Of a stretch of 64,000 nt of DNA, positions 1-8,352 are shown piece by piece. The number at the start of each line of letters is the position of its first letter. The first letter of the stretch is position 1. The notes beneath the pieces are model-generated. The model was not told the DNA's origin. It saw nothing but the letters and a program-made list of their open reading frames with translations, and ran no database searches. Origin of the DNA: Pseudobdellovibrio exovorus JSS (GTDB lineage: Bacteria > Bdellovibrionota > Bdellovibrionia > Bdellovibrionales > Bdellovibrionaceae); assembly GCF_000348725.1 (NCBI RefSeq), contig NC_020813.1, positions 2,171,058 through 2,235,057 of the forward strand, given 5' to 3'. A program made the position numbers and the translations under genes.

Positions 1-309
1 TTGTGGTACGATCAGACTCGTATTGCTGCGATCTTGGATGAAAATAAAGAAACTAAGATTGTGTATCTTTATGGTCCCGAAATACAGCACGTACCAAGCT
101 ATGTCGTTAAGAATGGTGTCTCATATCGAATCTTACACGACCCAGGACTTGGTTCTATTCGTTATATCATCAATCCCTCTACTCGGGAAATCGTTCAAGA
201 GATAGAATATGATGAATACGGAAATATGATAAAAAACACGAACCCAGAATTTCAACCCTTAACTTTTGCTGGAGGTCTTTGGGACTCGGATACGAGGATA
301 AATAGATGA
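1..309 (+). CDS. RHS-repeat protein, 3' end only (truncated RHS core)
   Basis: The frame is open from the window edge, so the 5' part lies outside. The visible 102 residues contain YD-repeat style text (EYDEYGNMIKNTNPEF) followed by FAGGLWDSDT, which is the start of the conserved end of RHS cores (usually continued by an RFGxRDYDP-type segment). Here the frame stops four residues after DSDT, so the end of the core and any toxin tip are missing. The stop codon overlaps the start of the next gene (ATGA at 306-309), which couples translation. Residues 45-272 are repeated at DNA level at 1624-1851. RHS proteins are polymorphic toxin carriers; whether this one still works as a scaffold cannot be judged from the fragment. 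Confidence 0.7.
   Translation: MWYDQTRIAAILDENKETKIVYLYGPEIQHVPSYVVKNGVSYRILHDPGLGSIRYIINPSTREIVQEIEYDEYGNMIKNTNPEFQPLTFAGGLWDSDTRINR
45..272 (+). repeat. Direct repeat, RHS 3' end, copy 1
   Basis: About 228 nt that recur at 1624-1851 with roughly 17 mismatches over the best 212 nt (about 92% identity by hand alignment). Homology stops at the codons for FAG in the RHS core; the downstream sequences are unrelated. Confidence 0.85.
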
Positions 310-1376
310 AAAATATAACTATCTCTTTTATATCTCTATTCTTTATGTTCCAAAGCATAGCATTTGCATTTAATGACAAAAAAACAAATCCACTTTTGAC
401 AGATAATTACATAAAAATTTGTTCTTCTGGAACTATGGACCCATTCGTTGCAAAAGACGAAGTTGAACAGCTATTAATCGGATTAATCTCGACTGTAACT
501 AAAGTCGGCCAAATTGAACAGTTAAATAAAGCTCAAGCCCTTAAAGAAAACTTAACGAAAATGTCTTTTTCCGAAAGAATTCTTGCCGCGAATATTTTAA
601 TGATGGCTCGCAGTAATAATTTAAAAGAGATACGACAGTTCCTATCTTTTTCATCTGAGAATCGTATTATTGAGAGTTACAGAATGTATTATGATGGAGT
701 CCTAGATTCATATATGGGAAATCTAGAAAATGGATACAAACAGATCGAATTAGCCATCGATAATTTGCCTTTTATTGATGAAGGAATGATTCTGTCTTTA
801 ATTAGTCTCGCAATTAAACTACCTGAACCTCCCAACACAATAAATAAATCATTAAGTTTAATAAACAATCTGCAAGACTCTAACCCCATGAAATATCTTC
901 TATTAGCCAATAAAGAGATGTTCTTATATGGCTGGGAAAGTAAATCATCGAAAATCACTGAATTAATCCAGAAAGCATACCAGTTATGCCCAAAAGATAT
1001 AGCTGTTGTTTTTAGTTTTGCTGCTATTGAAGATAGTCACTTTAAAATAGAGCTTGCTAAAGATTTATACTTAGAAATTTCAAGCGACAATGTGCTTTAT
1101 TACCCAGAAATCGATGTTAGGTTACTACAGTATTATTACTATGACGCTCAAGATATGACCAACGCTAAAATTTATCTAACAAAATCACAAGCCAGCTGGC
1201 CCTATCTTACCATTGAAGATAAAAATATTGTTAAAGAAGTAACAGACTCTCTCGAAGAAAGATCATTTCAAACTCCATATAGCAATGTTTTAGTATACAT
1301 CTCTGTTCCACTAATTGGCCTCATCCTAGGACTAATAGTCTTTATAAAAAGATTTAAGAAGCATAAAAATACTTAG
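306..1376 (+). CDS. Unknown exported helical-repeat protein with C-terminal membrane anchor
   Basis: 356 residues. The N-terminus is a signal peptide (basic KN, hydrophobic run, cleavage probably after AFA near residue 22). The body is helix-rich and reads like degenerate TPR repeats. The C-terminus has a membrane segment (about residues 325-347) followed by a basic tail RFKKHKN, so the protein would sit in the periplasm anchored to the inner membrane. The start overlaps the stop of the truncated RHS gene by 4 nt and lacks a strong Shine-Dalgarno, so it is probably translationally coupled. Its position right behind an RHS core is where a toxin tip or immunity gene normally lies, so an immunity-type role is possible, but I recognise no family. 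Composition is visibly AT-rich compared with the genes after 2.6 kb. Confidence 0.7.
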   Translation: MKNITISFISLFFMFQSIAFAFNDKKTNPLLTDNYIKICSSGTMDPFVAKDEVEQLLIGLISTVTKVGQIEQLNKAQALKENLTKMSFSERILAANILMMARSNNLKEIRQFLSFSSENRIIESYRMYYDGVLDSYMGNLENGYKQIELAIDNLPFIDEGMILSLISLAIKLPEPPNTINKSLSLINNLQDSNPMKYLLLANKEMFLYGWESKSSKITELIQKAYQLCPKDIAVVFSFAAIEDSHFKIELAKDLYLEISSDNVLYYPEIDVRLLQYYYYDAQDMTNAKIYLTKSQASWPYLTIEDKNIVKEVTDSLEERSFQTPYSNVLVYISVPLIGLILGLIVFIKRFKKHKNT

Positions 1377-1461
1377 TTATACTAACTACTTCTAAAAGAT
1401 TCCAAAGAGCCGCAACATCCCTGACCTATGTCTAAAATCTAATTAATGAAACACCATAGAG

Positions 1462-1614
1462 TTAAGATAACGCCCTCACATCTTGCGCTTTTTCAAGAAA
1501 ACCTCGCATGTGAAATAGATCTTGTGCATCGTAAAAATTATTTTCTTCAAAATCAGTAAGAATCATTTCGATAATTGTACTTAGGTGTATTATAAACCCA
1601 ATCGCCGTACGCAT
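1462..1614 (-). CDS. Possible 50-residue ORF or gene remnant, antisense to the RHS cassettes
   Basis: An ATG at 1614-1612 opens a 50-codon frame ending in TAA at 1462. The product starts MRTAIGFIIHLSTI and continues with an acidic, amphipathic stretch (ILTDFEENNFYDAQDLFHM), which looks like real protein rather than noise. There is no clear Shine-Dalgarno, and the frame is open upstream into the antisense of RHS copy 2, so it could equally be the 3' end of a displaced gene. Confidence 0.3.
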   Translation of the reverse strand: MRTAIGFIIHLSTIIEMILTDFEENNFYDAQDLFHMRGFLEKAQDVRALS

Positions 1615-1623
1615 ATTATATTC

Positions 1624-1851
1624 TAAAAAAACTAAGCTTGTGTATCTTTATGGCCCCGAAATACAGCACGTACCAAGCTATGTCGTTAAAAATGGTGTCT
1701 CATATCGAATCTTACACGACCCAGTGCTTGGCTCTATTCGCTATGTAATCAATCCCACTACTCGCCAGACAGTTGAAGAGATAGAATATGATGAGTACGG
1801 AAATATGATAAAAAACACGAATCCAGAATTTCAACCCTTAACTTTTGCTGG
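1624..1851 (+). repeat. Direct repeat, RHS 3' end, copy 2
   Basis: Second copy of the segment at 45-272. The left boundary falls in the run of A residues before AACTAAG and the right boundary is after the codons for FAG. Substitutions are mostly silent or conservative, so the copies diverged while under, or shortly after, coding constraint. Confidence 0.85.
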
Positions 1852-1873
1852 CAGTACCATAGGGATTATATAA
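1640..1873 (+). pseudogene. RHS core fragment (second, orphan 3' end)
   Basis: Codons from a GTG at 1640 give YLYGPEIQHVPSYVV and the same YD-repeat text as the fragment at the left window edge, ending FAGSTIGII. The frame has no RHS sequence upstream of the repeat boundary, so this is an orphan 3' end and not a full gene. It stops with TAA at 1871-1873, overlapping the next start codon by 1 nt (TAATG). The six residues after FAG are unrelated to the RHS core and belong to the sequence brought in with the downstream gene. Confidence 0.7.
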
Positions 1874-2382
1874 TGAGCATACCAATATTATGCATATTAA
1901 GAACAACTACAAAGATGAATCCAAATAATATCGCCAATGAAGTCTTTTGTTCAGCTCTTAATTTTATGGGTAAGATTATTGTTACTAATGATTTTAACAA
2001 TAAAAAAATTTCAGAAATCTTGACTACTCTTAGTAAAAATAACTCTAAAATAGCATTACTTGATGTCTGTGTTATACCATCATATTCCGAAAATGAAGTT
2101 ATTATTAAATATCCTTTAGCTTCAAAAGAGTCTCGAATATTTTATAATATGACTAAGCTAGCTTTTCTGACCCCAGGCTTCAAATACATAGAGCAGCACT
2201 GTAACGAATTAACAGTTTTCGATAAGCCTAATATTGGACAATATTGTATGGCTATTGAAGTTAACGAACTTTTATTCTCTGAACCAAAGAATGGATTAGA
2301 TTCAGAAAATCGAATACAAAAAGCTATGGCAATGTTAACTCAAGCCCTTGAAGTAATCATCAAATCTACTGAAAAAATTTAA
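1873..2382 (+). CDS. Unknown 169-residue protein coupled to the RHS fragment; immunity-like position
   Basis: 169 residues with no signal peptide, beginning MSIPILCILRTTTKMNPNN; mixed alpha/beta with a helical C-terminus. Its ATG overlaps the TAA of the RHS fragment. I do not recognise a family. Cytoplasmic size and placement behind an RHS 3' end resemble immunity proteins of polymorphic toxin loci, but no toxin is present next to it. It is AT-rich and unlike the downstream genes in codon use, which suggests acquisition. Confidence 0.65.
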   Translation: MSIPILCILRTTTKMNPNNIANEVFCSALNFMGKIIVTNDFNNKKISEILTTLSKNNSKIALLDVCVIPSYSENEVIIKYPLASKESRIFYNMTKLAFLTPGFKYIEQHCNELTVFDKPNIGQYCMAIEVNELLFSEPKNGLDSENRIQKAMAMLTQALEVIIKSTEKI

Positions 2383-2408
2383 TACATTACGAGGGTGTTG
2401 AACGGCCC

Positions 2409-2439
2409 AAGACCCCACATACTCAAAAGAAAGGGTCTT
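2409..2439 (+). terminator. Weak hairpin after the RHS-linked gene
   Basis: AAGACCC (2409-2415) pairs with GGGTCTT (2433-2439) across a 17-nt loop, 27 nt after the stop codon. Only two further T residues follow, so it is a poor intrinsic terminator. Confidence 0.3.
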
Positions 2440-2518
2440 TGAAGAAACTTTAATTTTTGCTGACCTCGCAATAACGAAAAAAATTAACGCCATTTAGAAT
2501 TGACCAAAACTGATTTCC

Positions 2519-2641
2519 CTGTATGCTTTGGGACTTTTGAAACGAGTTCTGCAAGCTGAAAAATCCTGAACAACATCATCTGCACACACGACAACTTCAG
2601 CTTGCAGCTGTCTGAGCTTTCAAAAGCCCCAAAGTACACAG
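2519..2641. repeat. Long imperfect inverted repeat, about 123 nt
   Basis: The left arm (2519-2560) and the reverse complement of the right arm (2596-2641) share two blocks: a 24-nt outer block with three mismatches containing CTTTTGAAA, and a perfect 12-nt inner block CTGCAAGCTGAA. They are separated by short non-matching sequence and a loop of about 35 nt. The outer end touches the stop codon of macB. It could be a very large 3' hairpin of the exporter mRNA or a palindromic mobile-element relic; no transposase is present. Confidence 0.75.
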
Positions 2642-2644
2642 AGA

Positions 2645-4591
2645 TTAGTCCGACCTCAACGCATCAATCGGATTCAACCTCGCCGCTTTCAACGCCGGAT
2701 AAACTCCGAAGACAACGCCGATAGATGAGGAAAAAACCATGGCAAGGACAACAGACTGAAGAGTGATACTGGTCGCCCAACCGCCGAAGATGTTAATGCC
2801 CATCGAGATAATTCCCGCGAGCAATACTCCCATCAATCCACCGGTCACACTGACCACAACGGATTCAGAAAGGAACTGTGACAGGATATCGTTGGCGCGT
2901 GCCCCTAAGGCTTTACGCAAACCAATCTCGCGCGTGCGCTCGGTGACCGAAACCAACATAATATTCATAATACCGATACCACCCACCAAAAGTGAAATCG
3001 CCGCAATCGACGATAGCAACAACGAGATGGCTCCGATGGTGCTTTCCATTGCCTCTTGAATATCCGCCATATTACGCACTTCAAAAGCAGGCTCTGCGCG
3101 CGTATCGGGAATGCGATGGGCGGTGTTCAAGGCAGACACAATCGAATCTTGGGCCTGTACCATATTTTCAGGTTTATCCACTTCCACTTCGATATAACTG
3201 ACACTGGTTGTTCCCATTAAGCGAAACATCGCCGTCTTCAGTGGCACTAAAATAATATCGTCTTGATCACGCCAGCCCGAAGCCCCTTTTGCCGGAAGTA
3301 CTCCGATCACATTAAAAATGACCTTGTTGATTTTAATCATTTCACCAAGTGCATTTTGATCACCGAAAAGTTCATTCTTAACCGTGGCCCCAATAACAGC
3401 TACGCGGGCCCGTTGATCATCCTCATCTGTGGTAAAGAATCGTCCCACCAACGGAACCGAGCTGTGCATTTCAGCCCAATCCGACGAGTTCCCCTGAACA
3501 GTGGTATTCCAGTTTTTAGCAGAAAAAGTAACTTGCGCCCGAGTGCTGACCACAGCCGAAACACGATGGGCCGATTCAATTTTATCTTTAATCACATCGG
3601 CATCACTATAAAGTAACCGGTTGGCCGCACCTGTGGACTGAGCAATTCCCCCAACCCGCGTGACTCCGGGACGCACCATCAACAAATTAGTCCCTAGGGA
3701 CGATAGATTTTCTTTGATCTGAGCCTCGGCTCCTTTGCCTAGTGCTAAGATCGTCACAACCGCCGCCACACCAATCAGAACGCCGAGCATAGAAAGCACT
3801 GTGCGCACCTTGTTGGCTAATAGTGTTTTGAAGCCCTGATTGAAATAGACCCAAAAATCCTTGATCGAGTTTTTGGTTTCAATCCATGCTCCCGACGAAC
3901 TGTTATCAGCCTTTTGATAATCTTCAATTCGTTCATCTGAAAGAATTTGACCATCACGCATACGAATCAGGCGCTTAGCTTGATGCCCGATTTCTTCTTC
4001 GTGAGTCACGATAACCACAGTAATTCCCGAAGCATTGAGCTTTTTTAGAATCTCCATGATTTCTTTTTCACTTTTAGAATCTAGATTTCCCGTAGGCTCA
4101 TCGGCCAAAATCATGCGGGGATTGTTAATCAAAGCACGTGCAATCGCCACACGCTGTTGCTGACCGCCCGAAAGTTCATTGGGTTTATGATCCAAGCGGG
4201 ACTCTAATCCGACATCCGTTAGAAGTTTGTGAGCTCGCTCAAATCCCACCGCCTGCTTCGAATACAGCAGTGGAAGGGACACGTTTTCAGCGGCGGTCAT
4301 CCGCGATAACAGATTGAACTGTTGAAAGATAAAGCCAATTTCACGACGGCGAACAATGGCCAATTCGTCTTCGCTCATGTGTGCGGTTTCAATTTCATTA
4401 AACTTATACGAACCATCAGAGGGTACATCAAGTAATCCCAGTATATTCATCAAGGTCGATTTACCCGAACCCGACGGGCCCATGATCGCCACAAACTCAC
4501 CATCGTCAATACGCAAATCAATCCCCTTAAGAATCTCAAGGGTTGAATCGCCCATCACATAGGATTTTTTGATCTGACGTAGTTCAATCAT
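2645..4591 (-). CDS. macB: MacB-type ABC transporter, fused ATPase and FtsX-like permease
   Basis: 648 residues, the usual MacB length. The N-terminal ATPase domain has Walker A GPSGSGKST (about residue 39), signature LSGGQQQRVAIARAL and Walker B ILADEPTG followed by the conserved switch His (VIVTHE). The permease half has a first membrane segment near residue 270, a large periplasmic domain (about 300-520), then three C-terminal helices with the FtsX motif TRTREIGLRKALGA. MacB is a mechanotransmission pump that works with a MacA-type adaptor and a TolC-type channel to export peptides, toxins or lipids from the periplasm. Both partners lie directly upstream. The macA stop is 3 nt before this start. 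Substrate cannot be predicted. Confidence 0.93.
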   Translation of the reverse strand: MIELRQIKKSYVMGDSTLEILKGIDLRIDDGEFVAIMGPSGSGKSTLMNILGLLDVPSDGSYKFNEIETAHMSEDELAIVRRREIGFIFQQFNLLSRMTAAENVSLPLLYSKQAVGFERAHKLLTDVGLESRLDHKPNELSGGQQQRVAIARALINNPRMILADEPTGNLDSKSEKEIMEILKKLNASGITVVIVTHEEEIGHQAKRLIRMRDGQILSDERIEDYQKADNSSSGAWIETKNSIKDFWVYFNQGFKTLLANKVRTVLSMLGVLIGVAAVVTILALGKGAEAQIKENLSSLGTNLLMVRPGVTRVGGIAQSTGAANRLLYSDADVIKDKIESAHRVSAVVSTRAQVTFSAKNWNTTVQGNSSDWAEMHSSVPLVGRFFTTDEDDQRARVAVIGATVKNELFGDQNALGEMIKINKVIFNVIGVLPAKGASGWRDQDDIILVPLKTAMFRLMGTTSVSYIEVEVDKPENMVQAQDSIVSALNTAHRIPDTRAEPAFEVRNMADIQEAMESTIGAISLLLSSIAAISLLVGGIGIMNIMLVSVTERTREIGLRKALGARANDILSQFLSESVVVSVTGGLMGVLLAGIISMGINIFGGWATSITLQSVVLAMVFSSSIGVVFGVYPALKAARLNPIDALRSD

Positions 4592-4594
4592 ACT

Positions 4595-5539
4595 TTACCT
4601 TCTACGGCCACCAGGGGGACCGCCAAAGCTAATCCCACCACTAGAGGTATTTTTCTTCTCGGCCACGATGGCTTCGACAACGATATCTCCGGCATTTAAG
4701 CCAGACAGCACCTCTGTCTGTTTTCCATCGGTAATGCCAAGACGAATGGGACGATTTTCTGGCTCTTTCCCCGTCTTCACTAGAACATAGGGCCGTCCCG
4801 CTTCATATTTCACAAAGGCATTGGGAACAACAGTGATATCTTGCTTAGATTCTCCGATAAAGTTCACATTCGCTGTCATACCGCTTCGTAAGAAATCAAT
4901 TTCTTCCAGTGGCAACACATAGACAGTGTAAGTGGTGACGTTATTCACTGTCTTGGCTTCGTAGGCAATGTGACTCACCACCGCCTCTAGAGGTTTATTT
5001 AAGTAAGCATCTAAAACCACTTCGGCTTTTTGCTTCACAAAGATTTGCGCCAGATCCGTTTCATCCACCTGAGCTTGGATCGTCAGACGATCTGCCATCA
5101 CCAAAATAGCATCGGCAGTAGTAAAGGTCTGTCCTGGTTCAATACTGCGCAGAATAATCGTTCCTGCCAGCGGAGCAATAATCGGTGTGGGTTTATAGAT
5201 CTCTTCCCATTTGCGGACCTCCGCCTCACCTTGAGCGCGCGCGCCGTCTAATAGCACAGCACGCTCTGTTGAGCTGACCCATGCCAAGATTTCGCCTTTC
5301 TTAACTTTTTGGCCTTCGCGTACATTGATACTTTCGGCGCGGCCTGCTAGCGGAGACTTAATTTGCAAGCGGTTCTCGGGCTGTACTGTACCCGTGGCTA
5401 AAATTTTTAATGCGATATCGGATTTTTTGATTTCGGCTTCGCGATACTGCGTTGGTTTCGCTTTAAAAAAGAAAAACCACACGCCACCGGCGATCAGAAT
5501 GGCTAAAACAAGGGAAATAATAACATACTTCTTATTCAT
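4595..5539 (-). CDS. macA: MacA-type periplasmic adaptor (HlyD/RND membrane fusion protein)
   Basis: 314 residues from the ATG at 5539, which has GGAG six nt upstream; a longer frame exists but would bury the membrane anchor. Residues about 4-24 form an N-terminal transmembrane helix. They are followed by a lipoyl/barrel-sandwich region (RLQIKSPLAGRAESINVREGQKVKKGE), a very short hairpin, a beta-barrel and a membrane-proximal domain. The coiled-coil hairpin is clearly shorter than in enteric MacA, so docking to TolC may differ. The C-terminus is Gly/Arg-rich (SFGGPPGGRRR). It overlaps the tolC-like gene by 8 nt and precedes macB by 3 nt, so the three are one operon. Confidence 0.9.
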   Translation of the reverse strand: MNKKYVIISLVLAILIAGGVWFFFFKAKPTQYREAEIKKSDIALKILATGTVQPENRLQIKSPLAGRAESINVREGQKVKKGEILAWVSSTERAVLLDGARAQGEAEVRKWEEIYKPTPIIAPLAGTIILRSIEPGQTFTTADAILVMADRLTIQAQVDETDLAQIFVKQKAEVVLDAYLNKPLEAVVSHIAYEAKTVNNVTTYTVYVLPLEEIDFLRSGMTANVNFIGESKQDITVVPNAFVKYEAGRPYVLVKTGKEPENRPIRLGITDGKQTEVLSGLNAGDIVVEAIVAEKKNTSSGGISFGGPPGGRRR

Positions 5540-6779
5540 GTAAGACTCCAATACCCTGAGCTTGCTCCCACTGTGCTTGCTTGATGATACGATTGCGTTC
5601 GCTTGATAAATTTTCTTTTTGTCTGTTGATAAGATCGGTTTCAACAATGTCCCACTCTTCGAAATTGATAAAACCATTTTTATATTTATTACGCGCAACT
5701 TCAGCACGCATAATAGCGGCCTTATCGAAATTTCGGTCTATCTTTTCCTTTTGTAGCGCTTGCATATAGTCATAGTAAGACTTTTTGATCTCGCTTGAGA
5801 CTTTCAAAAATACATTACGCGCACTCAATCTATTACTTTCATAAGTCGACGAAGACGAGCGATAACTGGAATAGGTTCGCAATCCATCAAATAAAGGAAT
5901 CGACAAAGTCAGTCCCACAGACCACGAGTCTTTTTCTGGAAAAAACCTATTATCCGAATAACCATAGCTGCCTGATAAGTCCAGCTTCGGTAAAAAATCA
6001 GCCCGTGTAATTTTAAGGCTATGCAAAGACATCGTTTCATCGTACTGAGCTGTTAAAACATCAGGGTGACGATTCGCTATTTGTTCGAAGTCCACTGATT
6101 TAATGTCTTCATTCCCCCGTGGCACATTGCTGTCGACCGTGATCTCTTCAGATGTCGGAAGACCCAAAATACGTTTGAGGTTATCAAGGGCAAGATCCGA
6201 GCTATTTTCGGCGCTCATCACATCGTAACTCGCCATCTCAACATAAGACTCAGATAGTAAGAGGGAACCCTTATTTTCACGTCCCATGTTGTACTGTAGC
6301 TTTACATTCTCATAGTTTTCTTTACGACGTCTTAAGATGTCAGACGTCAGCCGTTTAAAATCCTGCATGTAATACACTTCAGCGTAGGCCTGCTTCAGTT
6401 CACTGCTTAAACGCGATAACGTCGAATCCAAGCTGGCCTTAGCTTGCTGAGTTTTTGTATTTGATAGATAATACGAGTTGATATCGGCAAACCCTGCGAA
6501 CAGGTTTTGGCTTACTGAAAGTTGAGCGCTATAGCCGTGAGTACTTGGGCTACCGATCACTTGTCCATGTGAAGCCCCCATAGAAGCGCTCACTCGTGGT
6601 AGAAACCCACTCATGCCTGCTGTCTGAGCTTCTTTGACTGACTCATAATTTTTTAATGCTGATTGGTATTCAAGACTATTTTGCTTCGCCATCTGAATGG
6701 CATCACTCCAATTGAGAGTGCGAGCCTCAAGCGTCATGGTCGCGATCAATACAGTTAAAGCGCTTACTAAAATCCTCAT
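5532..6779 (-). CDS. tolC: TolC-family outer-membrane efflux channel
   Basis: 415 residues with a signal peptide (cleavage near LEA-RT, residue 20). It shows the two-fold repeated long-helix/strand layout of outer membrane factors: helices rich in Q, S and A (QMAKQNSLEYQSALKNYESV), and two GLTLSIPLFDGLRTYSSYR / SVSQNLFAGFADINSYYLS type strand segments, one per repeat. It would trimerise in the outer membrane and form the exit duct of the MacA/MacB pump encoded next. First gene of the operon; no Shine-Dalgarno, but a promoter whose -10 ends 7 nt before the ATG (6787-6816). Confidence 0.9.
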   Translation of the reverse strand: MRILVSALTVLIATMTLEARTLNWSDAIQMAKQNSLEYQSALKNYESVKEAQTAGMSGFLPRVSASMGASHGQVIGSPSTHGYSAQLSVSQNLFAGFADINSYYLSNTKTQQAKASLDSTLSRLSSELKQAYAEVYYMQDFKRLTSDILRRRKENYENVKLQYNMGRENKGSLLLSESYVEMASYDVMSAENSSDLALDNLKRILGLPTSEEITVDSNVPRGNEDIKSVDFEQIANRHPDVLTAQYDETMSLHSLKITRADFLPKLDLSGSYGYSDNRFFPEKDSWSVGLTLSIPLFDGLRTYSSYRSSSSTYESNRLSARNVFLKVSSEIKKSYYDYMQALQKEKIDRNFDKAAIMRAEVARNKYKNGFINFEEWDIVETDLINRQKENLSSERNRIIKQAQWEQAQGIGVLHE

Positions 6780-6816
6780 GTTGATTAGTTTAGTGGGGGC
6801 CCGACTTAAATTTCAA
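6780..6816 (-). promoter_or_regulatory. Sigma70-type promoter of tolC-macA-macB, leaderless geometry
   Basis: On the minus strand TTGAAA (6816-6811), an 18-nt spacer, TAAACT (6792-6787), then 7 nt before the tolC ATG at 6779. Transcription would begin at or next to the A of the start codon. No Shine-Dalgarno lies in those 7 nt. Confidence 0.5.
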
Positions 6817-6920
6817 CTCATTAATTTTTTTTAATTTATCTATACAGAGTGGCCTCTCCATATTGTTTCAACATTTGTTTTTTACACTGCTGTAACGACT
6901 CTGCTCTGAAATAAAAAAAA

Positions 6921-6943
6921 GCCCACAGTTTAAAACTGTGGGC
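6921..6943 (-). terminator. Intrinsic terminator of the flagellar operon
   Basis: A perfect 10-bp stem, GCCCACAGTT against AACTGTGGGC, with a 3-nt loop. On the minus strand it is followed by eight T residues (6920-6913), and on the plus strand by TTTT. It lies 70 nt after the flgE stop and shields the tolC promoter from flagellar read-through. Confidence 0.9.
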
Positions 6944-7013
6944 TTTTCCGACATGTTGTTTATTATGGAGTTATCTTTAGAGCTATTGAACTAGTTAAAT
7001 TAACTAGCTCTTA

Positions 7014-8300
7014 CTATCTTTTCATTTGAATGACTTCAGCTAGCAACTCATCAGAAGTTGAAACTGTTTTAGCATTCGCTTGGAAGGCTCTTTGGCTCGT
7101 GATCATATTCACGAATTCAGAAGCGATATCCACAGTTGATCTTTCAAGAGACTTCGCCATGATTGTACCGCGACCAGATGAACCTGGAGAACCTACTGAA
7201 GGGCTGCCAGAGTCTCTTGATTCTTTAAACATGTTTCCACCTGTTTTGAATAATTTCTCTGGATTTTCAAATTTTGCTACTAGGATTTGACCTAGGCTCA
7301 AGATTTGACCGTTCGTGTAAGAAGCTGTTAAAACACCGTCATCATTGAACGCTAAGCTAGTTACTGTACCAGCAGAGTATCCATCTTGATCCCAACGGAT
7401 AACATCTGACTCTTTACCGTATTGCTTAGTACCTTCACCGCGGCCACCAGTTGCAATAGCATCACCGAAGCTTAAGTTAATTTGTTGGTTTTGTTGTGCA
7501 CCACCAGCAAAGTTGAAGTTAGATGTCGTTGTTTCTTGAGATTGTAACAATCCATCTTCAGTAAATTGTAGACGACCTTCTATCACTTGAGCCATTTCTT
7601 GTCCAAGTGGAGTTCCTTCTACTTCTTTACCATCTACTAAACCGCGGAATGTCCATGTACGATCTTGACCTTTGTTGAAGAACAAGTTCATTACGTGTTT
7701 GTTACCTTGAGAGTCAAAGATTTCTACCGCTGTAGCGTAATCTGAAGTTCTGTACGGATCATTAGCATCAAATACTTTTGCATCAGCAACCGCACGAGAG
7801 TCTAAGTTTAATTCTAAATTGATTTCTTTAGTCGCAGAAGCATTGATCAACGCGCGAGGGAATTTGATATCGCCAACACGGTTTTCAATTCTACCTTTTT
7901 CATCAGCCATGTAACCTTGAACTTTTTGACCGCTTTGAGTTACTAAGTGACCTGATTTATCGAATAAGAAAGAACCATCACGAGTATAGTTAACACCTTG
8001 GCTTCCTTTAACTTGGAAGTAGCCATCACCGCTGATAGCAAGGTCAGTACCGCGATCTGTATGATCAATGTTACCTTGTAAAAGGATAGGGTTTACTGCA
8101 GCTAAGCGAACACCGCGACCTAATTGGTTACCACCATCGATACCTTTTAAGTTGCGAGACATAATGTCTGTGAATTCTGCGCGAGATGCTTTGAAACCTG
8201 TTGTGCCTGAGTTGGCAATGTTATCTGCTACTACACTTAAGCCTTCGCCTTGTGCTTTTAAACCAGATACACCTGTCCACATTGATCCTAGAACGCTCAT
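7014..8300 (-). CDS. flgE: Flagellar hook protein FlgE
   Basis: 428 residues. The N-terminus has the rod/hook signature LSVVADNIANSGTTGFKASRAEF; the middle has hook domains with DRGTDLAISGDGYFQV; the C-terminus ends with the heptad-rich ERSTVDIASEFVNMITSQRAFQANAKTVSTSDELL typical of axial proteins. FlgE polymerises into the universal joint between rod and filament and is exported by the flagellar type III apparatus. Strong Shine-Dalgarno GGAGG before the ATG. It is the last gene of the operon, separated from the preceding gene by a 116-nt leader containing two hairpins, which fits separate tuning of a highly expressed structural protein. Confidence 0.95.
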   Translation of the reverse strand: MSVLGSMWTGVSGLKAQGEGLSVVADNIANSGTTGFKASRAEFTDIMSRNLKGIDGGNQLGRGVRLAAVNPILLQGNIDHTDRGTDLAISGDGYFQVKGSQGVNYTRDGSFLFDKSGHLVTQSGQKVQGYMADEKGRIENRVGDIKFPRALINASATKEINLELNLDSRAVADAKVFDANDPYRTSDYATAVEIFDSQGNKHVMNLFFNKGQDRTWTFRGLVDGKEVEGTPLGQEMAQVIEGRLQFTEDGLLQSQETTTSNFNFAGGAQQNQQINLSFGDAIATGGRGEGTKQYGKESDVIRWDQDGYSAGTVTSLAFNDDGVLTASYTNGQILSLGQILVAKFENPEKLFKTGGNMFKESRDSGSPSVGSPGSSGRGTIMAKSLERSTVDIASEFVNMITSQRAFQANAKTVSTSDELLAEVIQMKR

Positions 8301-8321
8301 ATGACCTCCATGTCATGTTAG

Positions 8322-8342
8322 GTCAGCCTGTCGTTAGCTGAC
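8322..8342 (-). promoter_or_regulatory. Hairpin in the flgE leader (proximal)
   Basis: GTCAGC (8322-8327) pairs with GCTGAC (8337-8342) over a 9-nt loop, about 20 nt upstream of the flgE start on the minus-strand transcript. There is no T-run, so it is not a terminator. Confidence 0.4.
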
Positions 8343-8352
8343 ACTGTTATGA

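Noticed and set aside
1-2382. RHS patch as part of a prophage or type VI cluster
   Set aside because: No phage, VgrG, Hcp or PAAR gene is visible next to it; upstream sequence outside the window would be needed.
3263-3616. Open frame of 117 codons antisense to macB
   Set aside because: Antisense shadow of a strongly conserved gene, without Shine-Dalgarno or recognisable protein features. The same holds for long antisense frames in flgD (9166-9597), fliI (13425-13928) and the TPR gene (20020-20400).
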